A stretch of DNA of 19,389 bases from an uncultured Clostridia bacterium (GTDB taxonomy: Bacteria; Bacillota; Clostridia; TANB77; CAG-508). A model generated the notes under the pieces. That model did no database searches and was not told the DNA's origin. It worked only from the letters and a program-made list of their open reading frames with translations. Shown piece by piece: positions 1 to 6,466 of the stretch. Positions within the stretch are counted from its first letter, which is position 1. Each line of letters opens with the position of its first letter. Position numbers and translations under genes: made by a program. Location of the stretch: positions 1 through 19,389 of the forward strand of contig CANQRO010000018.1 of NCBI GenBank assembly GCA_947626205.1, given 5' to 3'.

Positions 1-51
1 TAAATTTAATTGTTCCAATACAAAATCTCTATACTCTTTTGTTGTAGCCAT
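1..51 (-). CDS. TfoX N-terminal-domain-like protein (5' fragment, runs off window)
   Basis: Only the first 17 codons are inside the window, reading MATTKEYRDFVLEQLNL. An ATG at 51-49 follows a TAGGAG ribosome binding site about 8 bases upstream. This N-terminus resembles the opening of Firmicutes TfoX/Sxy N-terminal-domain proteins (pattern M-A-x-x-K-E-Y-x-D-F-V-x-x-Q-L), small proteins of poorly known role related to the competence regulator TfoX. The gene starts 29 bases after the stop of the small membrane protein at 81-404 and is probably co-transcribed with it. The assignment rests on 17 residues of family memory, so it is tentative; the sequence beyond position 1 would settle it. Confidence 0.6.
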   Translation of the reverse strand, partial: MATTKEYRDFVLEQLNL

Positions 52-80
52 ATAATCACACTCCTAAATTGTAATTTGTT

Positions 81-404
81 TTACTCAATAGCTCCTGCTA
101 TACATTTATTAAACATATACATTTCTATGCTTGTTATTTTCTTTTCATCATTGCTAGTATATCCATATTTAACAATAGTTATATACCCTATTCCTTTATA
201 TTCAATTAAGCCTGATTCTTCATACCAACTAATATTAAATATAGGTTCTCTAAAACTAGTTACTCTGCTCATATCTACTGATAATATAACACAATATAGA
301 GTTACTATAACTATTACAACAGATAATACAATTTTTAGAGTTTTTTTGCAAAATTTAATTACCAAAAGCATTGCCAACAATAATATTATAAAAATTCCTA
401 TCAT
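81..404 (-). CDS. small two-helix membrane protein, unknown function
   Basis: The product is 107 residues. Residues 2-18 and about 22-43 are strongly hydrophobic and should form two membrane helices separated by a short KFCKKTLK basic turn. Residues 48-107 are polar and look like a small beta-rich domain (YKGIGYITIVKYGY core). The ATG is preceded by AGAAGGA with a 7-base spacer. A plausible promoter (TTTACA, 17 bases, TATACC) lies upstream at 448-476, after the XRE regulator gene. The next gene downstream, TfoX-like, starts 29 bases after this stop. I recognise no family. The frame on the opposite strand across the same bases has poor protein character, so I prefer this strand. Function unknown. 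Confidence 0.65.
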   Translation of the reverse strand: MIGIFIILLLAMLLVIKFCKKTLKIVLSVVIVIVTLYCVILSVDMSRVTSFREPIFNISWYEESGLIEYKGIGYITIVKYGYTSNDEKKITSIEMYMFNKCIAGAIE

Positions 405-447
405 AATATTTTCCTTCTAAAAAACGAATTACCATTTATCTGGTTAA

Positions 448-476
448 GGTATAGCAAAAAAGCAAGTGATTGTAAA
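448..476 (-). promoter_or_regulatory. predicted sigma-A promoter for the small membrane protein gene
   Basis: On the minus strand a -35 TTTACA (476-471) and a -10 TATACC (453-448) are separated by 17 bases, about 40 bases upstream of the ATG at 404. It would let the small membrane protein and TfoX-like gene be transcribed apart from the regulator upstream. Confidence 0.45.
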
Positions 477-526
477 CATATTAATTTAATTATGTAATTT
501 GTAAATTGTATAGCACTTAATTTATG

Positions 527-1390
527 CTACTTATGGAAATATAAATCTACTTCATTTTTTATTTCTAAAGATAATCTTTCTATTGTTCCATCAGTGTGAA
601 TGTTTTCCATATCTCTTAATACACTGTTAGGAAATATATGCTTCATATCTTTAGCATAATAACTTCCATCTCTAGGGATATCATAATCATTTACTATAAA
701 TTCATTATTTTCTTTTACTAATTCAAATTTATAAGGAATAGATGAACCTGTATCTTTAATTACTTCACCATTTTCTAAATAATATTTTTCTTGCAGTACC
801 CAAGCATAAATATAATATTTATCTTTTGAATCTTCATTTATAAGATAAATTCTTATTGCAACAAAAGATTTTTCGTTTTCATAATGATTATTCTTTTCAT
901 CTTCTCCTACTAAATATTTTTTTATAGCATTTTCCATATTAACATCATCTATATTTATAGGTGGTGCGTATTGAAAGCCCCAAGTGCTAAAGAATACTGC
1001 TTCATTATTTCTCATTCTTGTAATATCAATTTCAAATAGCACAAATAAAGTTATTAATATTAAACCAATAAAAATTGCAACTAATAAGCAAGCCGATTTA
1101 ACTCGTTTTACTTTTTTATCAGAATAATCTAATGTATTTAACATATTTTCTTCAAGTTTATTTATATAATCTTGTTGTTCTATTTTCTCTCCACTTAATA
1201 ATTCGTTTATTGATATTCCTAGTTCATCACTTAATGGTTTTAACGTAGAAAGTTCTGGCAATCCTCTACCATTTTCCCATTTTGAAATTGTCTTAAAACT
1301 AACTCCTAACTTTTCTCCTAATTGTTCTTGTGTCATATTTTTATTTTTACGAAGTTCTGCAATAAATTTACCAATTTTTATTTGATCCAT
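527..1390 (-). CDS. membrane-anchored XRE-family transcriptional regulator
   Basis: The N-terminal 60 residues are a typical Cro/C1 helix-turn-helix (IGKFIAELRKNKNMTQEQLG, then GVSFKTISKWENGRGLPEL), which binds DNA. A hydrophobic segment near residues 100-122 follows, then about 165 residues of polar sequence that would lie outside the membrane. This is the layout of a one-component sensor: an extracytoplasmic domain coupled to a cytoplasmic DNA-binding domain. Ligand unknown. Two ATGs are possible. The one at 1402 lies one base from AAAGGAGG, too close for normal initiation; the one at 1390 is 13 bases away and gives MDQIKIGKFIAEL, the usual start for this family, so I chose it. No stable hairpin follows the stop. 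The small membrane protein downstream could be a partner, but that is inference from position only. Confidence 0.85.
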   Translation of the reverse strand: MDQIKIGKFIAELRKNKNMTQEQLGEKLGVSFKTISKWENGRGLPELSTLKPLSDELGISINELLSGEKIEQQDYINKLEENMLNTLDYSDKKVKRVKSACLLVAIFIGLILITLFVLFEIDITRMRNNEAVFFSTWGFQYAPPINIDDVNMENAIKKYLVGEDEKNNHYENEKSFVAIRIYLINEDSKDKYYIYAWVLQEKYYLENGEVIKDTGSSIPYKFELVKENNEFIVNDYDIPRDGSYYAKDMKHIFPNSVLRDMENIHTDGTIERLSLEIKNEVDLYFHK

Positions 1391-1570
1391 ATAAAACGAC
1401 ATACCTCCTTTAATAATTTATTTAAAATATAACACTTCTTACTACTTACAAACACTCCTTTATCGTAGAGTTTTATATTCTACTTTTAGGAGAGTTATAA
1501 ATTACTATTATTATATCTTTATATATCTTTAAATTTCTTTCGTATAGTCCACATTTTATCATCTTTTCAT

Positions 1571-1604
1571 AAAAATGCAAGGTATCTAAATACCTTGCAT
1601 TTTT
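1571..1604 (-). terminator. intrinsic terminator overlapping the 3' end of the preceding ORF
   Basis: A perfect 15-bp stem (1571-1585 with 1590-1604) has a 4-base loop that contains the TAG stop codon of the gene at 1586-2305. On the minus strand the stem ends in TTTTT. The last codons of the gene (Lys-Met-Gln-Gly-Ile) therefore form one arm. Confidence 0.85.
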
Positions 1605-2305
1605 GCTATTATATCATTATATTGTTTGCTTAATGATTCTGAATAAAACAATAATTGATTATCTTCGATTTTCCAACTTTTTTTGTTTTTAACTAGAAAA
1701 TTAATAGCTTCTTCTTCATTTTCTATCAAAGACTTAATTTTGTCTAAATTTTCTATAATTTCTTCTTTAGCAGATGTCATTTCAGATAAATTATCTCCAA
1801 GTATATATTGCTTATAAAGAGTTGTATAATATTCGTCTAATTCCATATCTTTTATATAAGATAGTGCCCCTTCTTCTGTAAGATAGTTAGAAAAATTTGT
1901 TGAGATTGTATCTAAAGAAGTTTTAGATTCGCTTAATTTCTTTGTTGTATTAGTAAAATCTGGACCATCCTCTATAATGTTCTCAATGGTTAATGCATTC
2001 ATTATAGTTTCATCATTTATTAAAGTATCAAATTGTTTCATATAGTTTACAAAATCTCCAGAATAATCTTTTATAGCCTTTTCTACTTTTGCATAATCAT
2101 CTGTAGTAATAATAGTAGAGATTTGTTTATCCAAAGATTCATAATCAAGTGGATAATTATTTAATAAGGCATATAATGAATCTATTTCTTTTTCTAATTT
2201 TTCCTCTTGCTTAAAATCAGATGTAACCATAAATGCAATTGCTGCTACGAATACTATTACAAGAACAGCAATAACTATAAGTATTACCTTTGTTGTTTTT
2301 TTCAT
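1586..2305 (-). CDS. single-helix membrane-anchored extracytoplasmic protein, unknown function
   Basis: The product is 239 residues. It has a short basic N-terminus (MKKTTK), a hydrophobic helix at about 7-29 with no clear signal peptidase or lipobox site, and a long acidic helix-rich domain (residues 33-239) with heptad-like runs such as EEKLEKEIDSLYALL and EEIIENLDKIKSLIENEEE, probably a helical bundle outside the membrane. No catalytic motif is visible and I do not recognise the family. AAGGAGG lies 7-8 bases before the ATG, and a good promoter lies upstream at 2340-2367. The gene is monocistronic: it has its own promoter and a terminator that overlaps its last codons. Bundles of this kind occur in cell-wall-associated sensors and phage-exclusion proteins, but nothing here decides between such roles. 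Confidence 0.8.
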   Translation of the reverse strand: MKKTTKVILIVIAVLVIVFVAAIAFMVTSDFKQEEKLEKEIDSLYALLNNYPLDYESLDKQISTIITTDDYAKVEKAIKDYSGDFVNYMKQFDTLINDETIMNALTIENIIEDGPDFTNTTKKLSESKTSLDTISTNFSNYLTEEGALSYIKDMELDEYYTTLYKQYILGDNLSEMTSAKEEIIENLDKIKSLIENEEEAINFLVKNKKSWKIEDNQLLFYSESLSKQYNDIIAKMQGI

Positions 2306-2339
2306 ATACTTTTCCTCCTTTTATTTCTTACTGCATATT

Positions 2340-2367
2340 AGTATATCATAAAAAGGACAGAAATCAA
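2340..2367 (-). promoter_or_regulatory. predicted sigma-A promoter for the 239-residue membrane protein
   Basis: On the minus strand a -35 TTGATT (2367-2362), 16-base spacer and -10 TATACT (2345-2340), with an extended TG one base before the -10. It lies about 35 bases upstream of the start codon at 2305. Confidence 0.65.
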
Positions 2368-2442
2368 ACTATTTCGACAGAAGATATAAATTCGATTATA
2401 ATAATATATTCTTTTAAATATTTTAGAAAACATCTGGCATTT

Positions 2443-2877
2443 TTACTTTATCAATTTTATTGTGTCCCAATTTTTCTCTTCTAAATACACTTTTATCTCT
2501 CTTATAATATGTGGTATATTATAGTTCCCTGCAAATTTTGAATTATCCAATAACTCATCATTTATGTTTAACCACTCTAGCTTATTTTTTTCTTCTACTA
2601 AATTTACTTCATGTTTTAAAATGCCATAATAAACTTGTAAATTATTTTCATACTTAAAATAGTTCAAATCCATAAAATGATCTAATTCTATATCTTTATT
2701 AGATATTCCTGTTTCTTCAAATAACTCCCTATATGCCGCTTCATCATTAGTTTCACCATTTTCTACTTTACCACCTACAAAATTATATAGTCCTTTATAT
2801 GGTTCTTTTGCACGAATGCAAAAAAGTACTTTTTCTAAATTACAATTAAACACTACAATTAAATTCAATTTTCTCAT
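2443..2877 (-). CDS. NUDIX hydrolase (MutT-like)
   Basis: The product is 144 residues from the ATG at 2877, which has AAGGAG six bases upstream; an in-frame ATG 12 codons earlier has no such site. A complete Nudix box (G-x5-E-x7-R-E-L-x-E-E-x-G-I) spans residues 36-58, with the Glu residues that hold Mg2+ or Mn2+. Such enzymes cleave a nucleoside diphosphate linked to another group. The short single-domain form and FVGGKVENGE context resemble MutT/8-oxo-dGTPase-like members, but the substrate cannot be read from the sequence. It is the last gene of a probable four-gene operon with the flavoprotein, the alkyltransferase-like protein and the RNA methyltransferase, 65 bases after the flavoprotein gene. 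A nucleotide-pool cleaning role would fit beside a DNA alkylation-repair relative. Confidence 0.88.
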   Translation of the reverse strand: MRKLNLIVVFNCNLEKVLFCIRAKEPYKGLYNFVGGKVENGETNDEAAYRELFEETGISNKDIELDHFMDLNYFKYENNLQVYYGILKHEVNLVEEKNKLEWLNINDELLDNSKFAGNYNIPHIIREIKVYLEEKNWDTIKLIK

Positions 2878-2942
2878 GTTTTGCTCCTTAGAATTTTTTA
2901 ACTCTAACAACAATTATTATTTAGTTAATTATCAATTACAAT

Positions 2943-3572
2943 TTATCTGATAAAATTTGTAAATTCAATTTTTTCTAATGTTGGTGGATTTATACCTTTT
3001 TCTTTTCCAGCCTCAATGCATTTTAAATAATAAGCCATATTTTTACCAAGTATTCTCATTATTTGCATACCTTCTTCATCTTTTTTTACTTCTTCTGGAT
3101 TGGTTCCATGTACCATATTCCAATATCTAGAAGAAATTACTGGCATTTGAGTCATTGTATAGTATTTATTTAATTGGTCAAATGTAGCAGTTGTTCCTGC
3201 TCTCCTTGCTGATACTACTGTTGCTGCTGGTTTTAGTCTAAATATATTTGGATTTGAAAAAGTTGAATAAAAAAGTCTATCCATAAAAGATGTCATTGCT
3301 CCTGAAGCTGCTGCATAATGGACTGGTGTTCCAAAAATAAAACCGTCAGCTTCCTTGGCTTTTTCTGCAAATTTATTAACGACATCATCAAATACACATT
3401 TGCCTATCTCCGAACATTTATGACATGCAATACATCCAGATATAGGTTTTATGCCTACCCAAAATATTTCAGTTTCAATTCCATTATTATTTAATTCTTT
3501 TGCAACTTCGCTTAGTGCAGTATAAGTACATCCCTCTTTATGAGGTCCCCCATTTACCAATAATACTTTCAT
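2943..3572 (-). CDS. flavodoxin-fold NAD(P)H/FMN reductase with iron-sulfur motif (Isf-like)
   Basis: The product is 209 residues. The first 20 residues carry the flavin phosphate loop (KVLLVNGGPHKEGCTYTAL) of NADPH-dependent FMN reductases. Residues 47-59 hold C-x2-C-x2-C-x5-C (GCIACHKCSEIGKC), the compact cysteine motif of iron-sulfur flavoproteins (Isf family), which bind FMN and a 4Fe-4S cluster and pass electrons to small acceptors. GTPVHYAAASGAMTSFMDRL (81-100) is the second flavin-contact region. I start at the ATG at 3572 (MKVLLV), with GGAG nine bases upstream; an ATG five codons earlier (3587) has no ribosome site. The gene follows the alkyltransferase-like gene by 34 bases. The physiological acceptor is unknown; a role in oxidative or electrophile stress is inferred from the family and the operon. 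Confidence 0.88.
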   Translation of the reverse strand: MKVLLVNGGPHKEGCTYTALSEVAKELNNNGIETEIFWVGIKPISGCIACHKCSEIGKCVFDDVVNKFAEKAKEADGFIFGTPVHYAAASGAMTSFMDRLFYSTFSNPNIFRLKPAATVVSARRAGTTATFDQLNKYYTMTQMPVISSRYWNMVHGTNPEEVKKDEEGMQIMRILGKNMAYYLKCIEAGKEKGINPPTLEKIEFTNFIR

Positions 3573-3606
3573 ACCTAACATCTCCATTCTCTACAAATTT
3601 ATTTTA

Positions 3607-3897
3607 TTACATTCTATATTTGTTTAAATCAACTTTATAATTATTAACATCTATTCCTTCTTTTTCTAATTTTTCTTTTTGTTTTTCTATTCCGCCAAAA
3701 GCGAATTTCCTTGATAAATTTCCTTTACTATCTACAACTTTATAGCAAGGATATTTATATTCATCTGGATTATTATGAAGGATATTTCCAACAACTCTTG
3801 CTAGTTTTTTATTTCCTAAATAGTCAGCTATCTGCCCATAAGTTACTACTTTTCCTTTTGGAATTGTTCTTAAAAAATCATATACTTTTTCTTTCAT
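3607..3897 (-). CDS. MGMT-family (O6-alkylguanine transferase-like) protein with PCYK motif
   Basis: The product is 96 residues, consisting of just the C-terminal DNA-binding and active-site domain of O6-alkylguanine-DNA alkyltransferases. The start at 3897 (MKEKVYDFL) follows GGAG by six bases; an upstream ATG at 3909 lacks a ribosome site. Family landmarks are KVVTYGQIADYLG (the Tyr that rotates the base), LARVVGN with the Arg finger, and FAFGGIEKQ at the end. The active-site motif, normally PCHRV in alkyltransferases and PWHRV in alkyltransferase-like (ATL) proteins, is PCYKV. The acceptor Cys is kept, but the His that activates it is Tyr and the Arg is Lys. It may be a weak alkyltransferase, an ATL-like damage sensor, or have another role. 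It lies between the methyltransferase and flavoprotein genes on the same strand. Confidence 0.85.
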   Translation of the reverse strand: MKEKVYDFLRTIPKGKVVTYGQIADYLGNKKLARVVGNILHNNPDEYKYPCYKVVDSKGNLSRKFAFGGIEKQKEKLEKEGIDVNNYKVDLNKYRM

Positions 3898-3956
3898 TGC
3901 TTTCTCCATAAAAAAATTACTAAAATCTATTTATATATTAATTTTTACTATGTTTA

Positions 3957-4869
3957 TTATTTTTTTCTAAGTTTAGCTACAAAAAATCCTTCAAAAAGTT
4001 CATCTGGGCAAATACAAACTGTTCCTAATATTTTTGTTGGAAGAATTTCAGCTTTCAAATTTTTAAGTTCAATTGGCACAATTTCTACTTCATTTTCTTT
4101 TAATACTTTATTTACTATATCTTCATTTTCACAAGATAATATAGAACAAGTAGAATATACTATTTCTTTTCCTCTTTTTAATAATTTTATAGCTTTTCTT
4201 AGTAATTCAATCTGTGATACTTTTGATTTTTCAATTAATTTTTCTGTAAAATTTTCATTTATACTTTCTATGTTTAAATTCAATGTTCCACTTCCACTAC
4301 AAGGAGCATCTAATAAAATTTGGTCAAAAGAAAAAAAATCATCAATTCTTCTAGAATCTTGATTCATTGCAAAAACACAGGTAGCACCTTGCTTCTCTAA
4401 ATTATATTTCATACGTTCAAAACGAATTTTATTCATTTCACATGCAGTAATATGTGCTTTGTTATTAGTTAAAGCAGCCATTTGTGTTGTTTTTCCTCCT
4501 GGAGCTGCTGTCATATCTAAAATATCCATTTTTTCTTTTGGCTGTAAAATAATGGCTGGTAACATGGATGATAAACTTTGTAAATAAATTTTACCGCTCT
4601 TTATATATTGCTAAGTCTTGCAAGTCTTTTTCTACGGCATTTTTAATTATAAATGCGTCATTAAAAAACAATATTTTTTCAAATTCAATATTGTTATTTT
4701 TTAATTCTTTTTCTATTTCTTCTACATTACTTTTTATAGTATTAACTCTAAACGTAACTTTTCTTTTTGCTTTATAACCATCGATGATTTTTTCAGTTAA
4801 TTTTTCTCCATATTGCTGTTGTAATAAGTTTATTAAGAATTGTGGTAACTGTTCTATTTCTTTTTCCAT
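3957..4869 (-). pseudogene. RsmB/RsmF (NOL1/NOP2/Sun)-family RNA 5-methylcytosine methyltransferase, frameshifted
   Basis: Two adjacent frames together encode one methyltransferase of about 300 residues, near the size of short family members. Frame 1 (4869 to 4591) starts at an ATG with GAGAGGG upstream, gives the RNA-binding N-terminal part and ends in a UAA just after YKER. Frame 2 resumes without loss as KSGKIYLQSLSSMLPA, continuing to the stop at 3957. Frame 2 has the SAM motif DMTAAPGGKT, the DAPCSGSG motif IV with its Cys, and the YSTCS motif VI whose Cys is the catalytic nucleophile. Removing one base near 4592-4599 (GAG CGG TAA) restores a single frame. The enzyme would methylate rRNA or tRNA cytosine from S-adenosylmethionine. 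All catalytic parts are intact, so the break is recent, or an assembly or read error. It is first in the probable operon. Confidence 0.82.
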
Positions 4870-5038
4870 TATTTACCCTCTCTTTTAGATTATCTTATCA
4901 TAAATTCATTATTTTGAAAAGTAATATTATTTAAGTTAATTTTTCAAGTTTTTTGAAAATATACTAGACTTTTTTATATATTTTGTGTATTATTAAAATA
5001 AATTTAAGAAAAAATAATTTTATTGGAGGAACATTTAA

Positions 5039-5329
5039 ATGTCAAAATTTATTAGTATGATTATAGTAGCATTTATTATTTTTATGGCTTGTTGTCCAGC
5101 TTTTGTATCAGCAACAGATATTAATATGAATTTAGCTAGCAATACTACGAATAATGAAACATTATCTGCTCAAAGTACAACATCTGGAAATAATGCAACT
5201 ATTAGTACTTTGCAACAATTACCTGAATCAGAATTAGGACTTGCTAATATTTTAAACATTATATTAATAGTAATTGGTATACTTTTAGTATTACTTGCAA
5301 TTGCTATAATAATTCGTTTAAAAAGTTAA
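5039..5329 (+). CDS. small exported or membrane protein with C-terminal helix, unknown function
   Basis: The product is 96 residues. Residues 1-26 look like a signal peptide with an Ala-x-Ala-like end near VSA-TD. A low-complexity Ser/Thr/Asn linker (residues 27-70) follows, then a hydrophobic helix at about 70-92 (ANILNIILIVIGILLVLL) and a basic tail ending RLKS. The mature protein would be anchored by its C-terminal helix with the linker outside. The ATG follows TTGGAGGA by 8 bases. A weak promoter candidate (TTGAAA, 16 bases, TATATA at 4953-4980) is present, and a strong terminator follows, so it is transcribed alone. No catalytic motif is seen. The design, signal, unstructured linker, then a C-terminal helix, is shared with the next gene. 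Confidence 0.72.
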   Translation: MSKFISMIIVAFIIFMACCPAFVSATDINMNLASNTTNNETLSAQSTTSGNNATISTLQQLPESELGLANILNIILIVIGILLVLLAIAIIIRLKS

Positions 5330-5346
5330 ATTTAAAAATTAATTTA

Positions 5347-5390
5347 TAAAGAGAATGTTTTCCATTATATGGTAAAACATTCTCTTTTTT
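5347..5390 (+). terminator. intrinsic terminator after the 96-residue protein gene
   Basis: A 17-bp stem (AAAGAGAATGTTTT and its partner AAAACATTCTCTTT, with a one-base bulge) closes a 5-6 base loop and is followed by TTTTTT at 5385-5390. Confidence 0.92.
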
Positions 5391-5461
5391 ATTTGGATAA
5401 TTTTTTTCAAACGAAACATACTATATTTAGGTTAAATTTTTTATACTAGGAGGTAAAAAAA

Positions 5462-5893
5462 ATGATTAAAAAAATATTTGCTCTTTTACTTTTTGTAACT
5501 GTTATATCAGTTGCATCTTTTGCTTTTGCTGCAAGTGAAATGCAAAGTTCAATGGATAAAGCTGGTTCATCTATTCAAGATATGGTTAATGGTGCTGGTA
5601 ATGTTGTTCGTGACGGTGCAGAAGCTATAGGAAATGGTGCAAGAGATATAGGCGAAGATATATCATCTGGTGCTTCAGATATGATGGGTGATATGACAAG
5701 TGATCAATCTGGAAATGATGGATATTCTGCAACAAGAACTTCTACAGATACAGATGGTGCAATGTTTGGTATGAGTGCTAATACATGGACTTGGTTTATA
5801 TTAGCAATTGTAGCTATAGCAATAGTAGCATTAGTATGGTATTATGCAACACAGAATAAAAATGAGTATAATAACAATACACATAATGATTAA
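5462..5893 (+). CDS. Gly/Ala/Asp-rich exported protein with C-terminal membrane helix
   Basis: The product is 143 residues. It has a signal peptide ending AFA-ASE (residues 1-24), an Ala/Gly/Asp/Met-rich region with a repeated amphipathic pattern (AGNVVRDGAEAIGNGARDIG, then EDISSGASDMMGDM), a Ser/Thr-rich spacer and a C-terminal hydrophobic helix (TWTWFILAIVAIAIVALVWYY, about 106-128), ending in an Asn-rich polar tail. The amphipathic region could form surface-lying helices similar in look to LEA or apolipoprotein 11-mers. GGAGG lies nine bases upstream of the ATG. A hairpin terminator follows at 5899-5930. No catalytic residues are seen and the function is unknown. Its layout matches the preceding small protein, and both sit directly before smpB on the same strand with separate terminators. 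Confidence 0.78.
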   Translation: MIKKIFALLLFVTVISVASFAFAASEMQSSMDKAGSSIQDMVNGAGNVVRDGAEAIGNGARDIGEDISSGASDMMGDMTSDQSGNDGYSATRTSTDTDGAMFGMSANTWTWFILAIVAIAIVALVWYYATQNKNEYNNNTHND

Positions 5894-5898
5894 TTATA

Positions 5899-5930
5899 AA
5901 GGGCAGATATTTTATCTGTCCTTACATATT
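5899..5930 (+). terminator. hairpin terminator before smpB
   Basis: The stem AAGGGCAGATA / TATCTGTCCTT with a 3-base loop follows six bases after the stop codon of the preceding gene. The U-tract (ACATATTTTT) is imperfect. Confidence 0.65.
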
Positions 5931-5962
5931 TTTATATTTCTCTTTTATTACTTGCTTTTTCA

Positions 5963-5971
5963 TGATATAAT
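5963..5971 (+). promoter_or_regulatory. predicted extended -10 promoter for smpB
   Basis: TGATATAAT is an extended -10 element (TG, one base, TATAAT) about 31 bases upstream of the smpB start. No good -35 is seen. The predicted leader is short, about 24 bases. Confidence 0.6.
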
Positions 5972-6001
5972 ACTAACATATATTAAAAAAGGAGAATTAA
6001 T

Positions 6002-6460
6002 ATGTCATCATTAATCGCAAAAAATCCTACAGCTAATCATAATTATATAATAGAAGATACTTATGAGTGTGGTATTGTTTTAACTGGTACAGAAATAAAA
6101 TCTATTAGAGCTGGAAAGGTAAATTTAAAAGATAGTTACGCTATTATAAAGAATTCAGAAGTATATGCTCTTGGAATACATATTAGCCCTTATGAAAATG
6201 GAAATATATTTAATAAAGATCCATTGCGTAGTCGTAAATTATTATTAACAAAACGTGAAATTAATAAATTAATAGGTTTAGTAAAACAAAAAGGCTATAC
6301 TTTGGTTCCTATGTCTCTTTATTTCAAAGGTAATTTTGTAAAATTAGAATTAGGTATTGGTAAAGGTAAAAAATTATATGATAAACGTCGTGATATTGCC
6401 AAAAAAGATGCAGACCGAGCTATAGAGCGCCACATCAAAGGCAATATCACAAATATATAA
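6002..6460 (+). CDS. smpB: SsrA-binding protein SmpB
   Basis: The product is 152 residues, a normal SmpB length. It shows the conserved opening IAKNPTANHNYIIEDTYECG, the family signature GIVLTGTEIKSIRAGKVNL, the oligonucleotide-binding barrel, and a basic C-terminal tail (YDKRRDIAKKDADRAIERHI) that enters the empty mRNA channel of stalled ribosomes. SmpB carries alanyl-tmRNA to stalled ribosomes, where the transcript is swapped and the unfinished protein tagged for degradation. Its partner RNA ssrA lies in the same window at 16978-17335, minus strand. AAAAAGGAGA lies about six bases before the ATG. The gene converges on the pseudogene at 6467 with only six bases between and no clear terminator, so its transcript may run antisense into the pseudogene. 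Confidence 0.97.
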   Translation: MSSLIAKNPTANHNYIIEDTYECGIVLTGTEIKSIRAGKVNLKDSYAIIKNSEVYALGIHISPYENGNIFNKDPLRSRKLLLTKREINKLIGLVKQKGYTLVPMSLYFKGNFVKLELGIGKGKKLYDKRRDIAKKDADRAIERHIKGNITNI

Positions 6461-6466
6461 ATTATA

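Noticed and set aside
10..420. Open frame on the plus strand opposite the small membrane protein
   Set aside because: It has no ribosome site, and its Ile/Leu-rich low-complexity content is what the complement of an AT-rich hydrophobic coding region would give. The minus-strand frame has a good start and domain-like C-terminus.
4585..4600. Programmed frameshift in the RNA methyltransferase
   Set aside because: GAG CGG TAA offers no slippery pairing for a +1 shift (neither the Glu nor Arg tRNA would re-pair), and no stimulating hairpin or internal ribosome site is seen. A mutation or read error is simpler.
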